Shown piece after piece: positions 51,409 to 63,465 of a stretch of DNA of 64,000 bases. Position 1 is the first letter of the stretch; each line of letters opens with the position of its first letter. Both the position numbers and the translations under genes were made by a program. The DNA is from Artemia franciscana. Its lineage: Eukaryota; Arthropoda; Branchiopoda; Anostraca; Artemiidae. Location: contig NC_088866.1 of the NCBI RefSeq assembly GCF_032884065.1, positions 32,965,519 through 33,029,518 of the forward strand. The letters are read 5' to 3'. The notes under the pieces are model-generated. The model saw nothing but the letters and a program-made list of their open reading frames with translations, had not been told where the DNA came from and ran no database searches.

Positions 51409-51601
51409 ATGCCGTTTATGCAGAATATCGTGGTTCCAGCCACTTTCCTTGATTTTCAAGACAGTACATTTCCCTTGTTGTTCAGGCCAATGGATGGTAA
51501 GTTTCCCACATAGTTTTTTTCGGACAAGGCGGTTCTAACAGTGTACTTTTTGATTTGATCTTACATTATTTTTAGAAGTTATGGGTTACTACATTTCTTA
51601 G
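51409..51601 (+). CDS. Exon-like mini-ORF, repeat D unit 1 (37 aa if spliced)
   Basis: Exon 1 (51409-51496) opens with ATG after a purine-rich run and encodes 'MPFMQNIVVPATFLDFQ...'. A canonical GTAAGT donor follows. The intron-like gap is 79 nt and ends ATTATTTTTAG. Exon 2 (51576-51601) continues in frame 'VMGYYIS' to a stop. Conservation of the same structure in unit 3 is the only support. No protein family is recognised. It may be a piece of a larger, decayed multi-exon gene amplified with the repeat. Confidence 0.3.
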
Positions 51602-52487
51602 TATTGGACGTGACCGTCTCTTACTAGGTTGCTAGCTACCGCTGTAAACCGAAATTTATTCAAAATTTTCAGGAGTTACTCTAGTTTCAATTCCCAATCA
51701 GATTTTGTGTTAAGACTCTAAAGAAATTACTACATTTCATGTAACTATATCTACATGCCTTTGATTATGTTAAAAATGCTATTTTGATCTTCATGTGCAA
51801 TTTGATGTAATAACATTTGCTATTACACAGTTGTACATTTTATAATAACATGAGGTACTGAAGTGTTATATAAAAATGTAGTTTTTCTTTAAAAATTGAT
51901 TATATTAAAAAAAATTATTTACAAAAGACGCTACATGTGGCAATTTCATTTAAAATAAAACATTAAACCGCTCTCTACGATATCCCAATGCCCTGCTATC
52001 TGAGGAAAAGAAAAAAAAGACGCCGTATATGCAGAATATTATGGTTTCAGCCGCTTTTCTTGAATTTCAAGCCAATATATTTTCCTTGTTTTTCAAGCCA
52101 ATATTTTTTCCTTGTTTTTCAAGCCAAGGGACGGTAAGTTTCATGTAGAGGGCTTTCGGACAAGGCAATTCTAACTGTGCACTTTTTGTTTTGATCTGAC
52201 TCTGTTTTTAGGAGTTATGGGCTTTTCTATTTTTTGGTGTTGGATGTGAGTTACTAGGTTGCAAACTACCACTGCAACCTGGATACTTCTTACTAAGGGG
52301 ATGTGATCGTCTCTTGCTAGGCTGCTTGCTACCGCTGCAACCCGGATGGTAACCAAAACTTAAAATAATGTTAAAAATGGCTGGTGAAAAAACAAACATA
52401 GCTGATTAGAATGCAGTAACTAACTTATCGATTGGTCTTAGTATTAATATAAACTACTCATTATTGACCCATTATGTAAGATAAAAG

Positions 52488-52682
52488 ATGCCGCATATGC
52501 AGAATATCGTGGTTGCAGCCACTTTTCTTGATTTTCAAGCCAATATATTTTACTTGATGTTCAAGCCAAGAGACGGTAAGTGTCCTATATAGGGATTTCG
52601 GATAAGACGGTTCTAATACTGTACTTGTTGTTTTGATCTGACTCTATTTTTAGGAGTTATGGGCTATAGTAGTTTTTATTAA
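52488..52682 (+). CDS. Exon-like mini-ORF, repeat D unit 3 (38 aa if spliced)
   Basis: Exon 1 (52488-52575) has the same 88-nt length as unit 1 and encodes 'MPHMQNIVVAATFLDFQ...'. The donor is G|GTAAGTG. The 78-nt gap ends CTATTTTTAG. Exon 2 (52654-52682) reads 'VMGYSSFY' and a stop. Unit 2 has ACG for the ATG and an internal duplication. Unit 4 (near 55670) has lost the donor. Confidence 0.3.
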
Positions 52683-52740
52683 GGGACGTGATCGTCTCTT
52701 ACTAGGCTCATAGCTACCACTGCAACCCAGATTTTGGAAG

Positions 52741-53544
52741 ATCAGCCTGCATTTTATAATCTTGTTGAACTTCAAAATGTAATTATTAAATTTGTTTTTA
52801 AACGTTCTTTGGAACAGCCTCGCAGAGGTTTTAATTTTTTCATTATAGCTTTTATCACCTCAGTATCACCCATATTTCTGATAGCAACTAAATTTTTATA
52901 TTTGTTTCGATAATGATCGTTATTATAATAACGCTCCTTGATATTTTGTTTGACTCCCTCAATTATTGCTTCTAAATAATCCATCATTATGATAACACTT
53001 CTTGACCTTATGTTTGGCTCTCTCAATTTCTGTTTCTCGATACACCTGATCTGTTAAATACCTTTGTTTTCATTTTTCATAGTTCTATCCATATTTTTTT
53101 TTGTGGAAATGTTGTTTTAAAGTAAATATTTGCATTGCTCGGCTGTAATACTTTTCTAGCTCTTTTTTTCTCTTGATTTGTTCCCCTGAGACCATATCCT
53201 TTTCGATGTAAAGTCCAACCGATAAAATGACGTACCATGACGTACCGAGTCAATTAAATCGAACAAAAAACAAACTAATTGAAAAATTTTCCGGTGTTTT
53301 TCTAGTTTGAACTACAAAATCAAAATTACCGCTGAAACACAAGCAATACTTTTGCAGTTTACATAATAACTTTAGCGATCCTGAACTGAGAACTAAAATA
53401 AAATAAAATTGATTTGGTTATTTTCTTCCATGGAAATATAGTAAAATATTATAAAGATGTACACTTTGGGGGTTAAGCCAAATAAAGTTTGGTTCCAGGA
53501 GAAAATTATAACTTTGAACTGAGAGGAAATAAAATTACCTTTTC
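52741..53544. other. No recognised gene
   Basis: AT-rich. An 84-codon frame on minus (52772-53026), rich in Lys, Arg and Asn, has no domain I recognise. There are no repeats beyond weak similarity to D. Confidence 0.35.
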
Positions 53545-53675
53545 TAAAATTTTCAAGAATAACTATAGTATCATTTCACAAATCAGTATTTTGTGAAGAC
53601 CCTAAAAGAATTAATGAATTTTAAATAACTCTATCTATATGCTTTTCGTAATGTTAAAAACACTATTTTGATTTT

Positions 53676-55448
53676 CAAACAGTTCGTGGTAACGAACTGT
53701 AGTAAGGAGCGACCCGGCTCAATAGTAACCAAAACTCTAAAAAATTGAATTTTGATATCAATAGCTACATCAAAAGAATCGCATTTTAATGCTGATTTTA
53801 AATATATAAGTTTCATCAAGTTTAGTCTTACCCATCAAAAGTTACGAGCCTGAGAAAATTTGCCTTATTTACGAAAATAGGGGGAAACACCCCCTAAAAG
53901 TCGTAGGATCTTAGCGAAAATGACACCATCAGATTCAGCGTATCAGAGAACCCTACTGTAGAAGTTTCAAGCTCCTATCTACAAAAATGTGGAATTTCGC
54001 ATTTTTTGCCAGAAGACAAATCACGGGTGCGTGTTTATTTGTTTTTTTTTTTTTGTTTTTTTTTTTTTTTTCCCAGGGGTCATCGTATCGACCAAGTGGT
54101 CCTAGAATGTCGCAAGAGGGCTCATTCTAACGGAAATGAAAAGTTCTAGTGCCCTTTTTAAGTGACCAAAAAAATTGGAGGGCATCTAGGCCCCCTCCCA
54201 CGCTCATTTTTTTCCCAAAGTCACCGGATCAAAATTTTGAGATAGCCATATTGATCAGCATAGTCGAAAACCATAATAACTATGTCTTTGGGGATGACTT
54301 ACTCCCCCACAATCCCTGGGGGAGGGGCTGCAAGTTACAAACTTTGACCAGTGTTTACATATAGTAATGGTTATTGGGAAGTGTACAGACGTTTTCAGGG
54401 GAATTTTTTTGTTTGGGGGTGGGGCTGAGGAGAGGGGGCTATGATGGAGGATCTTTCTTTGGAGGAATCTGTCACGGGGGAAGAAAAATTCAATGAAAAG
54501 GGCGCAGGATTCTCTAGCATTACTATAAGAAAACAATGAAAAATAAACATGAAAACGTTTTTTTTCAAATGAAAGGAAGAAGTAGCATTGAAGCTTAAAA
54601 CGAACAGAGATTATTACGCATATGAGGGGTTCTAAAAATACTTTAGCATAAAGAGCGAGGTATTTAGGAGGAGATAAATACCTTGCTCTTTATGCTAAAG
54701 TATTTTTAGTAATTTCAACTATTTATTCTACGGCCTTTCTGATTCAGGGGTCATTCTTAAAGAATTGGGACAAAACTTACGATTTAGTGTAAAGAAGGAG
54801 GTATTAACGAGGGTACAAACCCCCTCATATACATAATAAAAATTAAAGAATATAAAAGTTTGTTACGTAAGTTAATTCTAAAGTTACGTATATTTTTTGC
54901 TAATAAAGAAAATTCGTTAAAATTAAAATCAATAGTTGCCTTTTTATGTAACCGAAAAATTGCATGGCAACTAGGCCTCCTTCCCCATCCCATATTTCTG
55001 AAAATCGTATGATCAAAACTAAGAGAAAGCCATTTAGCCAAAAAAGGAATTAATATGCCAATTTCATTTGAATAGTTTACGTGTGGAGAGTCAAAATCAA
55101 ACATGCATTAATTCAAAAACGTTCAGAAATTACATTAAAAAAAACTAGTTTTTTTAACTGAAAGTAAGGAGCGACACTAAAACTTAAAACGAACAGAAAT
55201 TACTCCGTATATGAAATGGATTGTCCCCTCCGCAATCCCTCGCTCTTTACGCTAAAGTTTGACTCTTTGCCACAATTCTGCTTTTTAAAACAATTAAAAG
55301 CTTTAGCGTAAAGAGCGAGGGATTGCGGAGGGGACAATCCATTTCATATACGGAGTAATTTCTGTTCGTTTTAAGTTTTAGTGTCGCTCCTTACTTTCAG
55401 TTAAAAAAACTAGTTTTTTTTAATGTAATTTCTGAACGTTTTTGAATT
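53676..55448. repeat. Repeat B, copy 6 (near full-length fold-back element)
   Basis: About 1.77 kb. The left end is AAACAGTTCGTGGTAACGAA within a terminal palindrome, followed by GTAGTAAGGAGCGACCCGGC. The right end is a perfect 147-bp inverted repeat. GTAAGGAGCGAC near the left end recurs inverted in the right arm. Possible target duplication ATTTTC/AATTTC. Two open frames (54149-54364 plus; 53631-53819 minus) recur in other B copies, but no transposase signature is visible. Confidence 0.8.
55111..55447. repeat. Perfect 147-bp inverted repeat
   Basis: Arms 55111-55257 and 55301-55447 are exact reverse complements with no indel, around a 43-base spacer. They contain AAAGTAAGGAGCGACACTAA and CTCGCTCTTTACGCTAAAG. 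Related but imperfect fold-backs occur in other B copies, for example about 59505-59757. Confidence 0.95.
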
Positions 55449-55915
55449 TCCTGTGCAAGATGATGTTATTACCATTTGCTACTACAGTGTTGAACAAAAA
55501 TGCAGTTTTCGTAAAAAATTGATTATATTTAAAAAATTATTTTTTAATTATAAATAGTTTTTAAATACTTCAGTTTCCATTAAAAAGGCATTAAATAGCT
55601 GTCTACGATGCTCCTGTGCCTAGCCATCTGCGGGGGAAAAGAAGAAGAAGAGGAAATAAAACAATATGCTGTCGATGCAGAATAACGTGGTTGCAGCCAC
55701 TTTTCCTGATTCTCAGACCAATACATTTTCCTTGTTATTCAAGCCAAGGGACTTTAAGTTTCCTACGGATGGTTTCAGACAAAGCGGTTCTAATGTTCTT
55801 TTTCTTGTTTTGATCCAACACTATTTACAGGAGTTATGGGTTATTACATTTTTTAGTATTGGACGTGATCGTTTCTTACTAGGACTCTAGCTACTACTGT
55901 AACCTGGATACCAAA

Positions 55916-56474
55916 ACAAAATAACCTTAGGGACAGCTGAGGGTACCAGGTGAAACTTTTAGGGAATATTGAGGCAAATCAAAGGACACTATTTGCATCA
56001 AGGTTGGAAAAAGAGTGCCTCTATGGCCTCTCAGGAGTGACTAAGGGGATTAAATTTAAACTTTGTGGGGATTCTGAGGAGTATTTTGCAACTAAATCAA
56101 ATGACATGACTTAGATCTGTCTTGTCAAAAATGGTATATCTGCAATATTTTAGGAACCGTAACGATTTTTAAGTTGAAACTTTCAAGGAATGTTAAGGAG
56201 GATGTTGAACTATATCGAACTGGACAATGTGCATTCAGATTGTCAATAGGGAAACGACAAAAGACCCTACCAATTGGGTTAATGACACTCACCAATGTTG
56301 AATTATGAATATCCAGGGAAGGGATTCCTTAGGCGTGGATACACCTAGCACTAATAATTATTCATAGCAAGACTAGTTGGCAATGCAAGGTTAGTCTCGT
56401 CAGTGAGTTACTGGACTAAGCTTACATTATCTTCAGATACAACTGTACACAATAAAAAATTATCATCAACTTAC
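55916..56474. other. Likely intron of the SLC16 gene; no exon identified
   Basis: Lies just 3' of the last visible SLC16 exon on the minus strand. That exon ends in a donor, so at least one more exon with the C-terminal tail is expected at lower coordinates. I could not identify it here with confidence. Confidence 0.4.
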
Positions 56475-56591
56475 CCTGTTTCCTACTAATTACTCCATAA
56501 CCAAGGAAAATGAATAGAGATCCAATAATTGGCGGAATCCCAGCAAGAATGAAAGGTATCTTGTATGACCCAAGGCTCTCACGAAGGGCAC
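56475..56591 (-). CDS. SLC16-like monocarboxylate transporter, exon with last TM helix
   Basis: Membrane transporter of the major facilitator superfamily, moving lactate-like or other small substrates with protons. On minus the exon follows an ATATTTTAG acceptor at 56592-56593. It encodes 38 whole codons, 'ALRESLGSYKIPFILAGIPP' then 'IIGSLFIFLGYGVISRKQ', and closes at the donor G|GTAAGTTG. 'YKIPFILAGIPPIIGSLFIF' resembles the last helix of SLC16 proteins. Both splice phases are 1, matching the upstream exon. Together the junction gives 'GPPIAG-ALRESLGSY', the usual SLC16 pattern. Substrate cannot be predicted. Confidence 0.85.
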
Positions 56592-57184
56592 CTAAAATAT
56601 AAATTTTTTTAAATACTTTTTGACTAATTGAATTTTAAAATATAACTAAGAATAAAACAGAGAAAAATAAAAATTTAAAGAAGACTTACTAAGACTAACT
56701 TTCTGATTAAAAGATTTACCACACGCAAGTTAAAAACAAAATAGCCACTTAGAATACTACCATATGTAATTTCAGAAGTCACGGATAGTTTTTAATTAAA
56801 AACATAAGAAGTAAAATCACTAAAAGAAGATTTTGAGAGAAAAAAAATGCATGGTTGATTCGAGTATTGTGGTAGTCTCAGTTTTTTCTGCAGTAAACAT
56901 TTCTCCAACATATTTTTGCTTTGTTCTCAGATAGATAGAAAATTTTTTATAGAAAAAATATTATACAGGAAAAAACAATTTATATTGCTGTATGATTTGC
57001 CCATATTGTTCACATACAGCATTTGTTATTGGAAAATAAACGGAAATTTCCTGGGGTACTTTTGCGTGGAGAGAGAAGATTTTCAACGGGGAGAGTTTTC
57101 CGTGGCGAGTAAAGTTTCCAGGAATCCAGGAGAAATGCTGCGTAGGGGGTGGGAATTTCCTGACATGATTTGAATAACAGTCTC

Positions 57185-57490
57185 ATAAAAAAACGAGTTT
57201 TTTCAGTTGAAATTAAGGAGCAGCACTAAATTTAAAACGAACATGAATTATCGTGTATTAAGGAAAACTGCCCCTTCCTCAGCCCTCACTCTTTACACTA
57301 TAGTTTGACTTTTCGTCCTGATTCTTCGAGAAAGACTACTCAAACACAAGGGCTTTGGATTTTGAATGAGAAGTATTTTTAAAGAGCTTTAAGACTTTGA
57401 CGCAAGAGCAATAAAGGGACAGCCACCCTTGCATACAGAATAATTTATGTTAGTTTTAAGTTTTACTGTTGCTCCTTAATTTTTGTTGAT
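57185..57490. repeat. Degenerate fold-back related to repeat B
   Basis: TTTTTTCAGTTGAAATTAAG with GGAGCAGCACTAA at the left and its diverged inverse ACTGTTGCTCCTTAATTTTT at the right. The central part no longer pairs well. The preceding sequence (56990-57180) resembles the diverged B copy near 28600-28750. Confidence 0.6.
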
Positions 57491-58141
57491 AAATCCTGGT
57501 TGTCATTGACGTTGCTTATTTGCCGTTAAATGAATTTTTGCAAAAGACCACGTGTAAAAAAATTCATGGAGAATAAAGAACTTGGGCGAAATATTTGACC
57601 ATTAGGGTGGGGGAATTGTGGACAAAGTGAAGCACTTTTAGGAATAATATAAGCAAGTATTTTAAGATTTTTCAATGCAGTTTTCATAGTTTTATAGTCT
57701 TTCCTTCTGAGTGGGGTAAACCACTAAACTAGAACCAATGATGTGTTTCCATACAATTTTAAGAGGAATCATTATGAGCGCAACTGAACCATGCGTCGCC
57801 ATTCTCATTTCTCAGTCGCCATTAGGACAACTGATTTTCAAATCTCCAACCGAAACTTCCATTTAACACCGAACAAATTGATATTATATTTTACTCTTTT
57901 TTAGGACCACGTTTTACTTATCTTGCTTTCTCTGTTTGTCTGTTGATCGCCGAAATTTGAGATGCTTATTTCGACCTTCTCCTCTCATTTGAGTTGGCTC
58001 AAAATTTTTATACAGCTTTGGCTTACCTAACATTTTAATATTTTGATATGTTTGAACCTCAAAAATACTTAATTATCCTACAATTTAGTCTATTACTTCA
58101 GAAGAAACATAATTCAACAAATGCTTTTTAGTTCTGTTTAT

Positions 58142-59765
58142 CAAACAGTTCGTGGTAATCAAACAATTCGTGGTAACGAACTGTAGTAAGGAGCGACCCG
58201 GCTCAATAGTAACCGAAACTCTAAAAAATGGAGTTTTAATACCAATAGTTACATCAAACAATTGTATTTTTACGCTGATTCTAAATATATAAGTTTCATA
58301 AAGTTTAGTTTTACTCATCAAAAGTTCGAGCCTCAGAAAATTTGCCTTATTTTAGAAAATAGAGGAGAACACCCTCTAAAAGTCAAAGAGTCTTAACGAA
58401 AATCATAACATCAGGTTCAGCGTATCAGAGAACCCTATTGTGGAAGTTTCAAGCTCCTATCTACAAAGATATTTAACTTTGTATTTTTTTTTACCACAAG
58501 ACAGGTCACGGATGCGTGTTTATTTTTTTTTTCCAAGGGTAATCGTATCGACGCAGTGGTCTAAGAATGTCACGAGAGGGCTCATTCTAACGGAAATTAA
58601 GAGTTCTAGTGCCCTTTTTAAGTTAACCAAAATATTGGAGGGCACCTAGGCCCCCTCCCACGCTCATTTTTTCCCAAAGTCTGGATCAAAATTTTGAGTT
58701 AGATATTTTGCTCAGCAAAGTTGAAAAACCTAATAAATATGTCTTTCGGGATGACTTAATCCCCCAGAGTCCCCGGGGGAGGGACTGCAAGTTGCAACCT
58801 TTGACCATTGTTAACATATAGTAATTGTTATTGGGACGTGTACAGACGTTTTCAGGGGGAATTTTCCACGTTAAAGGGGAGTTGGGGTGAAGGGGTTACG
58901 TGGGACGATCTTTCCATGGAAGAATCTATCATGAGGGAAGAAAATTTCCATGAAGTTTTTTCGGGTCGAAGTAAGGAGCAGGATTAGAACGTAAAACATA
59001 CAGAAATTATTACGTATATAAGGGGGTTTGTCTCCTCCACAATACCTCACTCTTTACACTAAAGTATTTTTAGTAATTTCAACTATTTATTCTACGGTCT
59101 TTGTGATTCAGGGATCATGGGACCAAATTAAAGCTTTAGTGGAAAGATCAAGGTATTGACGAGGGGGAGAATCCTCTCATGTACATAATAAAAATATAAA
59201 AATATAAAATTTTGTCACTTAAGTTAATTCGTAAGTTACATATATTTATTACTAATAAAAATGTTCGTAATAAAAATAAAAAGTTCTAGTTGCCTTTTTA
59301 AGTAACCAAAAATTGGAGTGAAACTAGGCCTCCTCCCCCACCCCTTTTCTTATTAAAATCGCTTCGTCAAAACTATGAGAAAGCCATTTAGCCAAAAAAA
59401 ATTTATTTGCAAATTTCGTTTTAATTATTCATGTGCGGTGAGCCAAAATCAAAACATGCATTAACTGAAAAACGTTCAGAACTTAAATAAAAAAACAAGT
59501 TGTTTAACTGCAAGTAAGGAGCGATATTAAAACTTAAAAAGAATAGAAATCATTCCGTATATGAAAGGGGTTGTCCCCTCCTCAACGCCTCGATCTTTAC
59601 GCTAAAGTTATTGTTATAAAAAGTAGAGTTGTGAGAAAGAGTCAAACTTTAGCGTAAAGAGCGAGGCGTTGAGGAGGGGACAGCCCTCTCATTTACAGAA
59701 TAACTTCTGTTCATTTTAAGTTTTAATGTCGCTCCTTACTTGCAGTTAAAAATTTTTTTTTATTT
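58142..59765. repeat. Repeat B, copy 8
   Basis: Begins with two runs of the terminal palindrome (CAGTTCGTGGTAAT, then CGTGGTAACGAACTGTAGTA). Ends with an imperfect fold-back (59505-59757) containing CTTTACGCTAAAG and CTTTAGCGTAAAGAGCGAGG. Same orientation as copy 6. Frames at 58085-58321 (minus) and 58440-58649 (plus) are the diverged recurring B frames. Confidence 0.75.
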
Positions 59766-60968
59766 AATCAACCAAGAGCCACTTGGCGGAATAGAAGCGC
59801 GCTTGGCCCATTATCCTACTATTTTTTGTTACGATTTTTTTTTTTGCTTTTAAGAATTTGAGACCAAAATGAATTAAATAAATCATAAAAAATCTAAAAA
59901 AAGCAATTTTACAAATGGAAAAAAGGGGAAAATAGATTCTCGGTACTAAAGAATATTTTTGATGTACATACTTCAATATTTTCTGAATATCTTGAATGAT
60001 GTGAACTCTTTTACTCAAATTGGTAAGTATTTCTAAGAATTTAAACGTGATGCACATGTTAAATTGTTCCATATAAATAGGTAGTTGACTGAAAATGTGC
60101 ACCCCGTTTAAGTTTTTAGAAAATATTTACAAGTTTGAGTAAAAGAGTTCACAGCATTCAAAATATTCAAAAAATTTTGAAGAATATCAAAATTGAGAAT
60201 ATCAGTTTTTGAAGAATATCAAAATTTGAAGAATATCAAAATGTCAAAGGTATTTTTAGAGCCGAAAAATTCATTTTCTGCTTTTTAATCCATTTTTAAA
60301 ACGTGATTTTTTTAGAAGTTTTTGTGTGAAGTATTTATTAGCTAAATGTAAATTGTGTGCAACGAAATATACTCCTTGCATGCCTCATTGTGTCTTGACA
60401 ACGTTTGCTCAAGGTCCGCGTAACGGAGTTAGAACTTTAAAATAGCTTCAATTTCTTCTGAAAAAGTCTTAATTTCGCAATCTCTTATCTAGACGTTTAA
60501 GGGACAAGGCAGCGTCACTGAATAAAAGGACTATTGCTCTTAAACAACACAATCTTTGTTTTCCGGCCACCCATAACCAACACGGACTTCGACACGGTTT
60601 TTGCAGATTATCGTTTTGAGTGCCGTGTTCTACACGGCGAATATCTTTTCAGAACCAGTGTTCAACGATGTTAGTCTGGCATGTTACAATTTTGAGGAAC
60701 CAGTGTCAAACACACTTGGAATCCGTAAGATGAAAACGCCTTAGAGTTTTATTCGGTTGAACACGGAGAACCTGAAAAGATTTTTGTTGGACCCAATCAA
60801 AACACGTTCTAAACCCTGTGCCTGAAAATACCACTACATATAACCATTATCCCACAGAAAACCACTGAATGTTCGGGTAATTTTCCAAGAGGTGTGAGAA
60901 TCTAAAATCATGTGGCAGATGTCTATACAAGTATGTTTACAAACATATATTTGATGCAATATGCTTAC

Positions 60969-61010
60969 CAGCTATTAGGGATCACACCGAGAAAGGGACT
61001 GCCATAATTC
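60969..61010 (-). pseudogene. Decayed duplicate of the SLC16 exon 3' end
   Basis: On minus it reads 'IMAVPFSV', a TGA, then 'SLIAG' and a GTAAGC donor. This parallels '[14 protein letters not shown]' plus GTAAGG at the true exon end (61392 onward). Similarity also extends a short way past the donor. The TGA stands where the real exon has GGA, so inclusion would truncate the protein. Confidence 0.75.
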
Positions 61011-61012
61011 AT

Positions 61013-61030
61013 ACACACACACACACACAC
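61013..61030. repeat. (CA)n microsatellite
   Basis: ACACACAC run that begins right where the exon duplicate loses similarity. Confidence 0.9.
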
Positions 61031-61275
61031 ATACATATATCTGTGAATCTATATCAAGACCTATAAAGTGGGGGTGGGTGTAGTTTCCAGGTATGACCCC
61101 GCCCCAAACATATTTGTTCGACTTGTAAAAACATAATAAAAATGTATATAAACAAAATTCTAATGAGTTTTTTAAGGCTTTTTTGTAAAACCTTCACCTG
61201 GAAAAATACCACCCCCGAAAAATTTATGGATACGCCCATGATTTATATTTATATAAACAAATAAATAAATAACTA

Positions 61276-61381
<106 letters not shown>

Positions 61382-61391
61382 ATATCCTTAC

Positions 61392-61617
61392 CAGCTATAG
61401 GGGGTCCAACTGAGATTGGAACAGCCATAATTCCTAATGCAAAACCAAGAGCTTGAGATGCCCCTTCTCTTCCACAGATATCAAAAGGAATGACCCCTTG
61501 AAGAGCGACGAAGCAGCCATCTGCTAAACCAAGGCAGAGGCAAAGGATGATAAAGCACACAAAAGAACGACAAATAGTGAGAAGCATAGTAAGTGACCCA
61601 ATCAAAAGAATAGAAAA
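61392..61617 (-). CDS. SLC16-like monocarboxylate transporter, internal exon
   Basis: On minus the exon follows the acceptor CTCTTGTGTTCTAG (61618-61620 is TAG) in phase 0. It encodes 75 codons, starting '[19 protein letters not shown]' with a hydrophobic helix. Then comes '[20 protein letters not shown]', a segment typical of SLC16 helix 8 and the following loop, and '[20 protein letters not shown]' as the next helix pair. It closes at GCTG|GTAAGG in phase 1. Upstream exons (first seven helices) lie beyond the window or were not recognised. The joined exons cover about 114 residues of a family usually 450-550 long. Confidence 0.88.
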
Positions 61618-61746
61618 CTAGAACACAAGAGCAGTAGTTATAAAACGGTCACAAAGATAGCATATAACGACAAAGATGGAACATACTCTGAAACCAGTCC
61701 GGAATCTCATACTAACCTAATAATACCTTAATACCTGACAGAATAT

Positions 61747-63465
61747 CAAACAGTTTGTGGTAACGAACTGTAGTAAGGAGCGACCCGGCTCAATAGTAAC
61801 CAAAACTAAAAAAAATGGAATTTTTATACCAATAGCTAAATCAAAGAATCGCATTTTAATGCTGATTTTAAATATGTAAGTTTCATCAAGTTTAGTCTTA
61901 CCCATAAAAAGTTACGAGCCTGAGAAAATTTGCCTAATTTTAGCAAATAGGGGTAAACAACCCCAAAAAGTCATAGAATCTTAAGGAAAATCACACGATC
62001 ACATTCACCGTAACAGAGAACCCTACTGTAAAAGTTTCAAGCTCCTATCTACAAAAATGTTGAATTTTGCATTTTTTGCCAGAAGGCAAACCATGGATAG
62101 GTGTTAATTTGTTTGTTTGTTTTTGTTGTTTTTTTTCCCAAGGGTGGTCGTATCGACCCAGTGGTCCTAGAATCTTGCAAGAGGGATTCATTCTAACGGA
62201 AATGAAAAGTTCTAGTGCCCTTTTTAAGTGACAAAAAAAATTGGAAGGCACCTAGGCCCCCTCCCCTGCTAATTATTTTCCCAAAGTCACCGGATCAAAA
62301 TTCTGAGATAGCCATTTTATTCAGCATAATGGAAAAACCTTATAACTATGTCTTTGGAGACGACTTACTCCCCCACAGTCCCGTGGGAGGGGCTACAGGT
62401 TACAAACTTTGATCAGTGCCTACATATAGTAATGGTTATTTGGAAGTGTACAGACGTTTTCAGGGGGATTTTTAGGTTGTGGGGCTGAGAAGAGGGGGAT
62501 ATGTTGGGGGAACTTTACTTGGAGGAATTTGTCATGGGGGACGAAAATTTTCATGAAGGGAGCGCAGGATTTTCTAGTATTATTTAAAAAAAAAAAGAAA
62601 AAATAAATATGAAAAAGTTTCTTCAACTGAAAGTAAGGAGAAGCATTAAAATTTAAAACGAACAGAAATTATTACGAATATGATGGGTTCACCTCCTTTT
62701 AATATCCTGCTCTTTACGCTAAAGTATTTTTAGTAATTTAAACTATTATTCTACGGCTTTTGTGATTCAGGGGTCATTCTTAAGAAATTGGGACAAAATT
62801 TTAGCTTTAGTGTAAAGAGCGAGGTACTGACGAGGGGGAAACCCTCTCATATACGTAATAAAAACATGAGAATACAGAAGTTCGTCACGTAAGCTAATTT
62901 GTAAGTTACGTGTATCTTTTACTAATAAAAACATTCCTAAAAAATTAAAAGTAACCAAAAAATCAGAGGGCAACTAGGCCTCCTCCCCCGCTCCTTTTTC
63001 CTCAAAATCATTCGATCAAAACTATGAGAGAAAAAACATGAAAAAACTATAAAAAAATAAATTTGCAAATTTGGTTTTAATTGTTCATCTGCGGAGAGCC
63101 AAAATCAAAACATGCATTCAGATTCAGATCTAGATTCATTTATTCAAAAATTCATATTCATCAAAATCTTCAACTTGTCCAAATGGAGAGACAAGCTCGA
63201 CTACTGGGCAAGACATATAAACAACATTTAACAATCCTCATTGATACAGAACAAACAAAAAATGAACCACTATTTCATCAATAAAAAAAAAAACAGTATC
63301 TTTAATGAGAGTATTTCAGGTGGAGCAAGTGGAGTGAGGCCAAAATAAATATAGAGTAAAAAAATTTACCAACCGTTCTTGCAAGCAGATTCCATTATAT
63401 AACTTTTTAAATACTTTGTAATAACTTTTTAAATTGATTAAAAACGTTCAGAAATTAAATAAAAC
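61747..63465. repeat. Repeat B, copy 9
   Basis: Begins AAACAGTTTGTGGTAACGAA and carries the usual interior. The frame at 62215-62412 (plus) is about two-thirds similar to the one at 54149-54364. It ends ACGTTCAGAAATTAAATAAA directly joined to a repeat A start, without a clear fold-back arm. CGAGGGGGAAACCCTCTCATATACGTAATAAAA near 62822-62855 is the intact counterpart of the Helitron block 1 target site (shown here as TCATATACGTAATAAAA). Confidence 0.7.

Larger units (their letters stand above)
51100..52740 (+). repeat. Repeat D array (units 1-3)
   Basis: Diverged units of roughly 600-700 bp. Each carries, in order, an AT-rich lead with TTAAACNRCTCTCTACGAT, the exon-like ATGCAGAATATCGTGGTT segment, a donor-like GGTAAGT, a TTTTTAG acceptor-like site with GAGTTATGGG, and then TTACTAGGTTGCTAGCTACC with CGCTGCAACCCGGAT. 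Segment starts are at about 51409, 52017 and 52488. A fourth unit lies at 53545-53675 plus 55449-55915. Confidence 0.7.
53545..55915 (+). repeat. Repeat D unit 4, split by a repeat B element
   Basis: The left part (53545-53675) matches about 51660-51800, and the right part (55449-55915) continues the match from about 51800. Flanks read ACTATTTTGATTTTC before the insert and CTGTGCAAGATGATG after it. Unit 2 has TATTTTGATCTTCATGTGCA uninterrupted. Confidence 0.7.

Noticed and set aside
56290-56350. Possible further minus-strand SLC16 exon ending in a GGTGAGTG donor
   Set aside because: The acceptor has no pyrimidine tract and the peptide does not resemble an SLC16 tail.
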